Shown one piece after another: positions 1 to 5,185 of a stretch of 8,089 nucleotides of DNA. Below the pieces are notes generated by a model that worked only from the letters and a program-made list of their open reading frames with translations, was not told the origin of the DNA and did no database searches. The stretch is taken from NCBI GenBank assembly GCA_041661585.1, contig JBAZUC010000036.1:1-8089 (forward strand), written 5' to 3'. The stretch comes from JAPLXD01 sp041661585 (GTDB lineage Bacteria; Patescibacteriota; Minisyncoccia; Moranbacterales; UBA11712). The stretch's first letter is position 1. Each line of letters opens with the position of its first letter. A program made the position numbers and the translations under genes.

Positions 1-377
1 AACTCCCGTCCAAAAATGAAACTCAAAAAATATTCTACAAGCATAGTTTATTTGTTTGTTGAAGTTTTTTCAAGTAGAAAATAAACAAAACCTTGAAAAA
101 CTTTCTTTGTTCAATGGTCACTGGTAGCCGCAAAGAATGCTATCAATCAAGCCCAATGTATGACACCGAGTGACGCCTATTGGACGTCGGCGGCCCGATG
201 GCTATCGCGATTTAGGCAATAGCAGAAGCGTAAGTAGGGGCAAACGCCGAAGCGAATGCTTGCTTAGCTTTTGAAAATAAGTTTGCACTTATGATCTTGG
301 CATAAAGTTTTACGAGGTTCACGCCTTGCTCGGCTTGCATATTTTGAGAGTACAAATTGTCGAAACCAGTCATCCCC
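1..377 (-). ncRNA. ssrA: tmRNA (transfer-messenger RNA), 3' end cut by the window edge
   Basis: Acts with SmpB to rescue stalled ribosomes and tag the unfinished protein for proteolysis. Read on the minus strand, the RNA begins GGGGATGACTGGTTTCGACA (377 down to 358), the classic tmRNA 5' end. A PK1-type pseudoknot follows (CGAG/CUCG stem; GGCGU with AUGCC), then the resume codon GCA at 286-284. The tag frame is 24 codons, starting ANLFSKAKQA and ending PTYASAIA, with TAA at 214-212. GC-rich hairpin and pseudoknot sequence follows (for example TCGG/CCGA, and CCAAT with ATTGG), then the conserved ATGCTTGTAGA segment near position 45. CTCAAAATAT in the 5' part can pair with ATATTTTTTGAG in the 3' part as helix H2. 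The window starts at GGACGGGAGTT, the 5' half of the T-arm, so roughly 20 nt of T-loop and acceptor are missing. It is one-piece, not permuted. The Ala-rich tag ends AIA rather than the usual LAA/VAA. Confidence 0.94.
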
Positions 378-387
378 AGTTTTGTAT

Positions 388-415
388 CCAGTATACAGTA
401 TTCAGTATCCAGTAT
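388..415. repeat. Four tandem 7-bp repeats (NCAGTAT), possible tmRNA promoter region
   Basis: Four back-to-back units CCAGTAT, ACAGTAT, TCAGTAT and CCAGTAT occupy 388-394, 395-401, 402-408 and 409-415; only the first base varies. On the minus strand each unit gives an NATACT hexamer. The last one before the tmRNA, TATACT at 395-390, matches the sigma70 -10 consensus at 5 of 6 positions. It would start transcription near 383, about 6 nt before the mature tmRNA 5' end at 377, compatible with RNase P trimming of a short leader. No good -35 box is visible, so the promoter role is inferred; the repeat itself is plain. The rest of the smpB-ssrA gap (416-474) is AT-rich and shows nothing else I can support. 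Confidence 0.75.
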
Positions 416-474
416 GATTTTTTAGAAAATACCAAATGGAAAATAACATATAAAAGATACAAAACTCGAAACAA

Positions 475-924
475 CTATTCGCGGCTTTTGAGCGCCCGCG
501 ATATTTTCCGCTCGACCTCTCTCTTTTTTAGTACCTGCCGTTTGTCAATCTTCTTTCTTCCCTTTCCTATGCCAAATTCGAGCTTCAACAGGCCTCGTTT
601 AGTATATACCTGAATAGGTACGAGTGTCAACCCTTCAACCCTGGATTTCCCAATTAAACGGGCAATTTCGGCCCGGTGGAGCATCAATTTTCGAGGCCGG
701 GTCGGGTCATAGTTGGCAATCGCCCCTGCGTGCTTATATAAGGGAATATTCGCGTTTGTCAGAAATAATTCTTCGCCCTTGACCGTCACGAAACTGCCCT
801 TGAGGCTGATATGCCCCGTTTTCACTGATTTTACTTCAAATCCACGCAAAACAATCCCGGCTTCATATTTGTCGGATATGTCATAATCGAAACGGGCTCT
901 TTTGTTGACGGCGAGTACGCTCAT
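475..924 (-). CDS. smpB: SsrA-binding protein SmpB
   Basis: Binds tmRNA and guides it into the A site of stalled ribosomes, where its C-terminal tail occupies the empty mRNA channel. The 149-residue length is typical of the family. Family signatures run in order: NKRARFDYDI (residues 7-16), EAGIVLRGFEVKSVKTG (21-37), DPTRPRKLMLHRAEI (73-87), GLTLVPIQVYTKRG (98-111), and the basic tail GKGRKKIDKR (120-129) followed by a Lys/Arg-rich helix to the end. In the usual GKKxHDKR tail motif the His is replaced by Ile126, while Asp127, Lys128 and Arg129 remain. The ATG at 924-922 has no SD sequence. A promoter at 931-959 puts the predicted first transcribed base on the A of the ATG. The gene ends with TAG at 477-475 and ssrA follows 97 nt later on the same strand, so the two partners may share a transcript. 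Confidence 0.96.
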   Translation of the reverse strand: MSVLAVNKRARFDYDISDKYEAGIVLRGFEVKSVKTGHISLKGSFVTVKGEELFLTNANIPLYKHAGAIANYDPTRPRKLMLHRAEIARLIGKSRVEGLTLVPIQVYTKRGLLKLEFGIGKGRKKIDKRQVLKKREVERKISRALKSRE

Positions 925-930
925 ATCTTT

Positions 931-959
931 ATTAAAGCGAAAAATTGATTTTTAGGCAA
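931..959 (-). promoter_or_regulatory. smpB promoter, leaderless type
   Basis: On the minus strand, TTGCCT (959-954, 4 of 6 to TTGACA) is separated by exactly 17 nt from TTTAAT (936-931, 5 of 6 to TATAAT). Seven bases beyond the -10 box lies position 924, the A of the smpB ATG, so a leaderless mRNA is predicted. The box interleaves with the divergent argS promoter, whose -35 element lies inside this spacer. The assignment rests on consensus and spacing only. Confidence 0.55.
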
Positions 960-974
960 TTATTTTGGTATACT
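945..974 (+). promoter_or_regulatory. argS promoter with extended -10, near-leaderless
   Basis: TTGATT (945-950) is followed after 18 nt by TATACT (969-974, 5 of 6 to TATAAT), which is preceded by TGG (966-968), an extended -10 motif. Transcription would begin near 981, about 2 nt before the argS ATG at 983. No SD sequence lies between. The element shares the 58-bp gap with the smpB promoter on the other strand, so the two probably compete for or share polymerase. Confidence 0.6.
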
Positions 975-982
975 AATGAAGT

Positions 983-2557
983 ATGAAAAACCAAATTAAA
1001 CAACTTATCCAGCAATCCATCAAATCCGCGTTTGGGGTTGATTTTGATATTTCTAAAATAAAAGTCGATTATCCGCCGGAGGGGATGGGGGATTTTTCAA
1101 CGAATGTGGCGTTGCTGCTTGCCAAAGAAGTCGGGAAAAGTCCGATGGAAGTGGCGGAGGAGTTGAAAGATAAAATCGCTCTCAAGGACGCAGGGCTTGA
1201 AAAAGTCGAAGTTGCGACGCCCGGTTTTTTGAACTTATACCTTGCGGAAAAGGCTGTGCAAGAAGCTGTTCAAAAAATAAATAAAGAAAAAAATAATTTC
1301 GGCAGTTCGGAAATAGGAAAGGGCAAAAAAATCCATCTTGATTTCGTTTCCGCCAATCCGACCGGGCCGATCCATGTCGGCAACGCGCGAGGCGGGCCGC
1401 TCGGCGATGTACTGGCAAATATTTTTGGAAAATCAGGATATGAAGCATATCGCGAATACTATGTGAACGACGCCGGAAATCAAGTGGAAATCTTGGGGCA
1501 TTCAATTTTGGGCGACAGCGAAGCGCAATATAGCGGAGAGTATATAGAAGAAATAAGAAATAAGATTGAAGAAGGTGATCCAAAAAAAGCGGGAGAAAAA
1601 GGAGTGGAGATTATACTTGATGAAATTATAAAGCCATCAATGGAAAAATTCGGTATCAAATTTGATAATTATTTTTCCGAAAGAGAGCTGCAAAACAGCG
1701 GGAAAGTGGACGAAGCAATCAATATTTTGAAAGAGAAAAATTTAGTTTACGAAAAAGAAGGAGCGACTTGGTTCAAATCAACTGAATTCGGTGACGATAA
1801 GGACCGAGTGGTCGTGAAATCGAATGGCGAGAAAACATATTTTGGAACAGATATTGCCTATCATAAAGACAAAATCGAACGCGGTTTTGACAAGCTGATT
1901 GACGTTTGGGGAGCCGACCACCACGGAGAAGTGGCGAGAACAAAGGGTGCGCTCAAAGCCTTGGGATACGAGAACAAACTTGATGTGATTCTTACTCAAT
2001 TTGTGCGAGTTTTGAAAGACGGACAAGAAATGAAGATGTCCAAGCGGGCGGGAACATATGTGAGCGTGGACGATCTTATCGATGAAGTCGGGTGCGACGC
2101 GACGCGATTTTTCTTTCTGATGCACAGCGTGGACACGCATATGACTTTTGATCTCGACCTGGCCAAGGAAAAAAGCGAAAAAAATCCCGTGTATTATGTT
2201 CAATATGCCCATGCGAGGATCGCGAGTATTTTGCGAAAAGCGGAAGGAACAACAAAATCCGAAACTGCCGGAAATATTGAGTTGTTGAAACATCCCAAAG
2301 AACGCGCTCTGATTTTCGAGCTCCTGAAATTTCCGGATCTCGCCTCCGAAATTTCCAAAAATTATGCCGTCCATTATCTTCCTCAATATGCTATTGGTCT
2401 GGCGGACAAATTCCATTCTTTTTACAACGATTGCAAGGTGATCGATGAGGAAAATTTGGAACTGACTATTGCAAGATTGGAGCTGGTGAAAGCCGTCCAG
2501 ATTGTCCTCGCGGAAGTTTTGCGATTGATGGGGATTTCTGCGCCGGATAAAATGTAA
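983..2557 (+). CDS. argS: Arginyl-tRNA synthetase (class I)
   Basis: Charges tRNA(Arg) with arginine using ATP, in the cytoplasm. The 524 residues are slightly short for the family (about 550-580). The N-terminal tRNA-binding Add1 domain (about 1-95) contains DYPPEGMGDFSTNVALLLAK (29-48). The Rossmann catalytic domain carries FVSANPTGPIHVGNARGG (121-138), whose HVGN at 131-134 is the HIGH signature, and REYYVNDAGNQ (157-167). WGADHHGEVAR (309-319) and MKMSKRAG (350-357, the KMSKS loop) come next. The C-terminal helical DALR anticodon-binding domain ends LRLMGISAPDKM, the usual family ending, so the gene is complete. The start at 983 agrees with the extended -10 promoter just upstream; an ATG at 976 opens only a 7-codon frame. 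The next gene begins 8 nt after the TAA stop. Confidence 0.97.
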   Translation: MKNQIKQLIQQSIKSAFGVDFDISKIKVDYPPEGMGDFSTNVALLLAKEVGKSPMEVAEELKDKIALKDAGLEKVEVATPGFLNLYLAEKAVQEAVQKINKEKNNFGSSEIGKGKKIHLDFVSANPTGPIHVGNARGGPLGDVLANIFGKSGYEAYREYYVNDAGNQVEILGHSILGDSEAQYSGEYIEEIRNKIEEGDPKKAGEKGVEIILDEIIKPSMEKFGIKFDNYFSERELQNSGKVDEAINILKEKNLVYEKEGATWFKSTEFGDDKDRVVVKSNGEKTYFGTDIAYHKDKIERGFDKLIDVWGADHHGEVARTKGALKALGYENKLDVILTQFVRVLKDGQEMKMSKRAGTYVSVDDLIDEVGCDATRFFFLMHSVDTHMTFDLDLAKEKSEKNPVYYVQYAHARIASILRKAEGTTKSETAGNIELLKHPKERALIFELLKFPDLASEISKNYAVHYLPQYAIGLADKFHSFYNDCKVIDEENLELTIARLELVKAVQIVLAEVLRLMGISAPDKM

Positions 2558-2565
2558 AAAAATAT

Positions 2566-3219
2566 ATGAGCTACTACAACAATGGGCCAAGGAAAATTAT
2601 GTTTCTCGACATTGAAACTTTGCCGGCGCCCGAGCATATGCATGAGGTGCTGAAAGAAATTCACGAGTACAAGAAGAAAAAGAAGAGTCGAAATGGCGAG
2701 AAATATTCAACCAGTTTTGAAAGTTTTCTCGCGGGGACGGGACTCGACGGGACATTCGGACGGATTTTTTGCGTCTCATACGCGATCAATGATGATATGA
2801 TCCATTGCATTTGCGATGAAAACGAGAAAAAAGTTTTGGAAAACTTCTGGGAAGCGGCGAAAGACGTCGATCTTTTTGTCGGATTCAATATCATTGAGTT
2901 TGATATGAAATATCTTGTGCAGCGCTCGATTATTCACGGCGTAAAACCGAGAACGAAAATGCGTCTCTCCTTTGCGAAATATCGTAGCGATCCGATGTAT
3001 GACGTGATGCACGAATGGAATCAGTGGAGCTTCGGTCGGGGAGTGGGGCTCGATACTCTTGCTCGCGCGCTAAGCCTTGGTTCATCGAAAACGAATATGG
3101 ACGGCTCGGAAGTCTTTACATATTACAAAAAAGGCAAAATAAAAGAAATCTGCGCCTACTGCAACGCGGATGTCGAGGTGACAAGGAAGATATACAAGAA
3201 AATGAATTTTGAGGCTTGA
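2566..3219 (+). CDS. Standalone DEDDy 3'-5' exonuclease, PolB-exonuclease-like
   Basis: Predicted to remove nucleotides from 3' ends of nucleic acid with two metal ions, as in the proofreading domain of family B DNA polymerases; the true substrate is unknown. All four acidic ligands and the Tyr of the DEDDy class are present: IMFLDIETLP (11-20, Asp15 and Glu17, Exo I), GFNIIEFDMKYL (106-117, Asn108 and Asp113, Exo II), and YCNADVEVTRKIY (198-210, Tyr198 and Asp202, Exo III). There is no polymerase domain; the 217-residue protein is the nuclease alone. A Lys-rich stretch (35-41) may contact nucleic acid. The gene starts 8 nt after argS, without an SD at the first ATG. An in-frame ATG at 2599 (Met12) has AAGGA upstream but would clip the first beta strand, so the earlier start is preferred. 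It is probably co-transcribed with argS and ends with TGA before a terminator. Confidence 0.87.
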   Translation: MSYYNNGPRKIMFLDIETLPAPEHMHEVLKEIHEYKKKKKSRNGEKYSTSFESFLAGTGLDGTFGRIFCVSYAINDDMIHCICDENEKKVLENFWEAAKDVDLFVGFNIIEFDMKYLVQRSIIHGVKPRTKMRLSFAKYRSDPMYDVMHEWNQWSFGRGVGLDTLARALSLGSSKTNMDGSEVFTYYKKGKIKEICAYCNADVEVTRKIYKKMNFEA

Positions 3220-3231
3220 ATATAACAAATA

Positions 3232-3255
3232 TTGAGAGTCCAGCTCTCGGTTTTT
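3232..3255 (+). terminator. Intrinsic terminator after the exonuclease gene
   Basis: A GAGAG/CTCTC stem (3234-3238 with 3244-3248), extendable by two U-G pairs, has a TCCAG loop and is followed by TTTTT at 3251-3255. It lies 12 nt past the TGA stop. The stem is short, so termination may be partial. It separates the argS-exonuclease unit from the repressor gene. Confidence 0.6.
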
Positions 3256-3273
3256 CTTGTGGATAAGTCCGAC

Positions 3274-3310
3274 TTGACAGTGATATTTTATAGTGATAGA
3301 GTGATACTAT
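3274..3310 (+). promoter_or_regulatory. Promoter and candidate operator of the LexA-like gene
   Basis: A perfect -35 box TTGACA (3274-3279) is followed at 17 nt by TAGAGT (3297-3302, 4 of 6 to TATAAT). Over the -10 box and expected start (about 3309) lies the palindrome ATAGT-N11-ACTAT (3290-3294 with 3306-3310). Nested in the region are three direct copies of GTGATA at 3280, 3293 and 3301. An alternative -10, CATAAT, lies at 3314-3319. A repressor bound here would block its own promoter, as LexA proteins commonly do. It resembles neither the E. coli CTGT-N8-ACAG box nor the Bacillus GAAC-N4-GTTC box. The operator role is inferred. Confidence 0.5.
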
Positions 3311-3334
3311 CTACATAATCTATGAAATAAAAAA

Positions 3335-4006
3335 ATGGACAAAAATCTCACTGACAAGCAAAATTTGATCATGGAAACAATCAGCGAAATGATTGAGAAT
3401 GGACAGGGGAACCCGACGGCGTATCGGATCAGCAAATATCTCCAAAAAAAGGGGATGAAAGTTGAATCCGTGAAGAGCGTCGTGCAGGTGATCGAAGCGC
3501 TGGAGAAAAAAGAGCTGGTGAAGCGGGATATTTTTCGCAAAATCTTTCTCGTGGAAAACGAAAATATGCCGATGGGGCTCGAGGGTGTTTTTCAAGTTCC
3601 CGTCTATGGTCTGGCATCGGCTGGAGACGCGCTCGCGTTTGCCGAGGACAATATTGACGGTTATCTTCAGATTTCGGAAAGCCTTCTTGCTCCGAGCGCC
3701 AAAGCCCAGCTTTTTGCCGTGAAGACTTTGGGCGATTCGATGAACAAGGAAAAAATAAACGACGGTGATTATGTCATTTTCGAAAAAAAAGACAGCGATT
3801 TCGATTATGACAACAAGATCGTTGTCGCAGTTGTCAATGGACTGGCGACCATCAAGCGCTATGAAAAACTGGGAAATGGCATGATCGGACTTTTTCCAAA
3901 TTCGGAAAACAAATTCCATCAGCCGATATATATCCACGAATCGGATTCTTTCATGATCGCGGGCGTTTTCCGCAAAGTTTTGCCTGTTAAATTTGTGAGC
4001 TTATGA
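3335..4006 (+). CDS. lexA: LexA-like transcriptional repressor, S24 self-cleaving family
   Basis: Predicted DNA-damage-responsive repressor: RecA filaments would trigger self-cleavage and derepress target genes. The N-terminal part (about 1-65) is a winged helix of LexA type, opening LTDKQNLIMETISEMIENG and continuing through NPTAYRISKYL and a helix ending ALEKKELVKR. A linker follows, then the S24 domain. Its cleavage site is in VYGLASAGDAL (90-100), predicted Ala96-Gly97, followed by EDNIDGYL as in LexA. The catalytic Ser135 is in TLGDSMN (131-137) and the catalytic Lys174 in ATIKRYEK (171-178). With scissile bond, Ser and Lys all present, cleavage should work. At 223 residues it is slightly longer than E. 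coli LexA (202). No recA or other SOS gene is in view, so a LexA paralogue or phage-type repressor remains possible. The ATG has only A-rich sequence upstream; its stop overlaps the next start. Confidence 0.83.
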   Translation: MDKNLTDKQNLIMETISEMIENGQGNPTAYRISKYLQKKGMKVESVKSVVQVIEALEKKELVKRDIFRKIFLVENENMPMGLEGVFQVPVYGLASAGDALAFAEDNIDGYLQISESLLAPSAKAQLFAVKTLGDSMNKEKINDGDYVIFEKKDSDFDYDNKIVVAVVNGLATIKRYEKLGNGMIGLFPNSENKFHQPIYIHESDSFMIAGVFRKVLPVKFVSL

Positions 4007-4470
4007 GCGAAGAGTGCTGCAAAGTTATCTCTCCCGCCGAATGGGATAAAAAAGAAATTGTCTGGCGCGACAAGCCGTTTTTTCGGTCGCGCTATTTCGC
4101 GTTTCTTCATGTGCCGGTGAACATTGGCAAAAAAATCACCGAAGGAATGAAAAAGATCGAAGAGGCGGGACTTCAAATGGAACAAATGGTGCTTTCAAGA
4201 AATGACGGTCTTTGGGGGGCGGATATTTTGATCCCGATCAAAACCAAAACGGATATTTTCGAAATGGAGATGATCACGGGACGGTTTTTGACAAGATTAT
4301 TTGACGGCCACTATGGCGATATGCGCAAATGGATCCGCGAAACCCGCAGTTGGTGCCGCGAAAAAGGCTTCGAACCGGAAGAATATATTTTCTGGTATGC
4401 GACTTGCCCCAAATGCGCCAAAAAACGGAGCGACAAAGCGCAAGTAGTCGTTTTTGCGAAGGTGGAGTGA
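4003..4470 (+). CDS. Conserved-looking protein of unknown function with CPKC motif
   Basis: I do not recognise this 155-residue protein well enough to name a family. It is predicted soluble and cytoplasmic: no signal peptide and no membrane segment is visible. It is rich in Trp and aromatic residues (PFFRSRYFAFLHVPVNIG, 25-42). It has a central ADILIPIK strand (73-80) and a GRFLTRLFDGHYGDMRKWI stretch (93-111). Near the C-terminus, YATCPKCAKK (132-141) carries a single CxxC pair (Cys135, Cys138), followed by a final strand QVVVFAKV. One CxxC could bind metal with residues elsewhere (Cys5 and Cys6 are near the N-terminus) or be redox active; the sequence does not decide. Its ATG overlaps the repressor stop as ATGA, the tightest coupling in the window. 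It is therefore probably made from the same mRNA and controlled by the same operator. It ends with TGA just before a large inverted repeat. Confidence 0.8.
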   Translation: MSEECCKVISPAEWDKKEIVWRDKPFFRSRYFAFLHVPVNIGKKITEGMKKIEEAGLQMEQMVLSRNDGLWGADILIPIKTKTDIFEMEMITGRFLTRLFDGHYGDMRKWIRETRSWCREKGFEPEEYIFWYATCPKCAKKRSDKAQVVVFAKVE

Positions 4471-4479
4471 AATTTTCCC

Positions 4480-4541
4480 GGTAGTAGAAATTTGACTCAA
4501 TTTTATTGGTCGAACCGAAGACCAGTCAAATTTTCACTACC
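4480..4541. repeat. Inverted repeat with 18-bp arms and an inner hairpin
   Basis: The left arm (4480-4497, GGTAGTAGAAATTTGACT) pairs with the right arm (4524-4541, AGTCAAATTTTCACTACC) at 16 Watson-Crick pairs, one G-U and one mismatch. Inside, TGGTC (4507-4511) pairs with GACCA (4520-4524) around the 8-nt loop GAACCGAA, leaving a 9-nt bulge on the left. The structure starts 9 nt after the TGA of the 155-residue ORF. TTTT follows at 4545-4548, so it could be a weak terminator or 3'-end stabiliser for the lexA transcript. No transposase or target-site duplication marks it as mobile. Confidence 0.75.
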
Positions 4542-4546
4542 TGATT

Positions 4547-4575
4547 TTGCCTTTTCTTTTCGAACTCGGTATAAT
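4547..4575 (+). promoter_or_regulatory. Promoter of the thymidylate cluster
   Basis: TTGCCT (4547-4552), the same hexamer as the proposed smpB -35 box, is followed after exactly 17 nt by a perfect TATAAT (4570-4575). The predicted start is near 4581-4583, giving a leader of about 40 nt before the dCMP deaminase ATG at 4622. This is the strongest promoter match in the window. It begins just after the inverted repeat and runs directly into a terminator-like hairpin. Confidence 0.75.
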
Positions 4576-4607
4576 AGAGAAGCACTTGGGGGAGGGTGCT
4601 TCTTTTT
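4576..4607 (+). terminator. Terminator-like hairpin overlapping the promoter start
   Basis: GAAGCAC (4579-4585) pairs with GTGCTTC (4596-4602) around the loop TTGGGGGAGG, followed by TTTTT (4603-4607). Outer A-U and G-U pairs with the U-run can extend the stem towards 4576. For transcripts arriving from upstream this is a textbook intrinsic terminator. RNA started at the adjacent promoter (about 4581) would lack the first bases and form only about five pairs. The loop contains GGGGGAGG, an SD-like sequence, but it lies more than 20 nt from the ATG. Confidence 0.7.
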
Positions 4608-4621
4608 AACTTCCATACCTT

Positions 4622-5185
4622 ATGTCCGAAACAAAAAAACCTGCTTTCAAGCGTCCATCGTGGGATGCGTACTTTATGGCTTTGGCCAAACTCGCTGCTT
4701 CGCGTTCGACCTGTTTGTCGCGACCAACAGGCTGTGTGGTTATTCGCGATAAACAAATTTTATCTACTGGATACAATGGATCGATGCCTGGAGTTGCACA
4801 CTGTAGCGATGAAGGATCATGTTATCGTCGCAGCATTGGTGCATCGGATGACGGAAAATATGATTATTGCCGCAGTATTCATGCCGAAGCCAACGCGATT
4901 GCGCTGGCGGCCCGGCAAGGCGTAAGCGTGAAAGGCGCAACGGTTTATTCCACTCTTTTTCCATGCTATGTATGCACCAAGCTAATGGCCAGTGCAGGTA
5001 TTTCGGAAATTGTTTTCGAATTGTCCTATGAATCTTGGAACAAGGAAAGAGATAAGCATTGGAAAGAAGCAACAGGGCAAGCTAAATTGAAGTTGAGGGA
5101 ATATAAGATTGACGAAAAAGATAAAATATTTTTTGAGTATTTCATACAGAACGAAACCTCAAGGAGAAGACTAAAAAGTGAATAA
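4622..5185 (+). CDS. dCMP deaminase (ComEB-type)
   Basis: Deaminates dCMP to dUMP, the substrate of the thymidylate synthase encoded next. The 187-residue protein has the zinc-dependent cytidine/deoxycytidylate deaminase signature. CRSIHAEANAIALAA (83-97) provides the zinc ligand His87 and proton-shuttle Glu89. TLFPCYVCTKLMASAGI (111-127) provides ligands Cys115 and Cys118. The N-terminal part TGCVVIRDKQILSTGYNGS (36-54) is the substrate-site strand and loop of the family. The insert with Cys61, Cys67 and Cys83 is typical of dCMP rather than cytidine deaminases. The Lys/Arg-rich C-terminal tail (about 140-187) is less conserved. No SD precedes the ATG. The stop codon overlaps the thyA start by 8 nt. 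A tRNA adenosine deaminase or riboflavin-type deaminase is unlikely given the dCMP-type insert and the neighbour. Confidence 0.92.
   Translation: MSETKKPAFKRPSWDAYFMALAKLAASRSTCLSRPTGCVVIRDKQILSTGYNGSMPGVAHCSDEGSCYRRSIGASDDGKYDYCRSIHAEANAIALAARQGVSVKGATVYSTLFPCYVCTKLMASAGISEIVFELSYESWNKERDKHWKEATGQAKLKLREYKIDEKDKIFFEYFIQNETSRRRLKSE
5161..5166 (+). promoter_or_regulatory. Shine-Dalgarno site deciding the thyA GTG start
   Basis: AAGGAG lies inside the end of the dCMP deaminase gene, 11 nt before GTG 5178 and 26 nt before the in-frame ATG 5193. The shorter spacing favours the GTG. This is the clearest SD sequence in the window, fitting a gene with an internal start in an operon. Confidence 0.6.

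Noticed and set aside
388..415. CRISPR array
   Set aside because: Units are 7 bp with no spacers; this is a simple tandem repeat.
326..613. Plus-strand 95-residue ORF
   Set aside because: It runs antisense over the tmRNA 5' region and the end of smpB, has low-complexity content and no RBS.
976..999. Upstream ATG giving a 7-codon frame before argS
   Set aside because: It stops after seven codons, overlaps argS out of frame, and lies upstream of the predicted transcript start.
2599..3219. Shorter exonuclease starting at Met12 (2599)
   Set aside because: AAGGA precedes it, but this start trims the first beta strand before the catalytic Asp; the upstream ATG keeps the usual 8-nt operon spacing.
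3220..3334. Classical SOS boxes (CTGT-N8-ACAG or GAAC-N4-GTTC)
   Set aside because: Neither pattern is present upstream of the LexA-like gene.
3217..4470. TGA recoded as Gly (Gracilibacteria-type code)
   Set aside because: TGA ends two genes right at natural protein ends and is followed by a terminator or hairpin, so it acts as a stop.
4480..4541. Miniature insertion element (MITE)
   Set aside because: No flanking target-site duplication is evident and no related transposase is visible; kept only as an inverted repeat.
4492..4925. Plus-strand ORFs of 86 and 109 residues around the dCMP deaminase start
   Set aside because: They lie out of frame within the inverted repeat, the hairpin leader and the clearly real deaminase gene.
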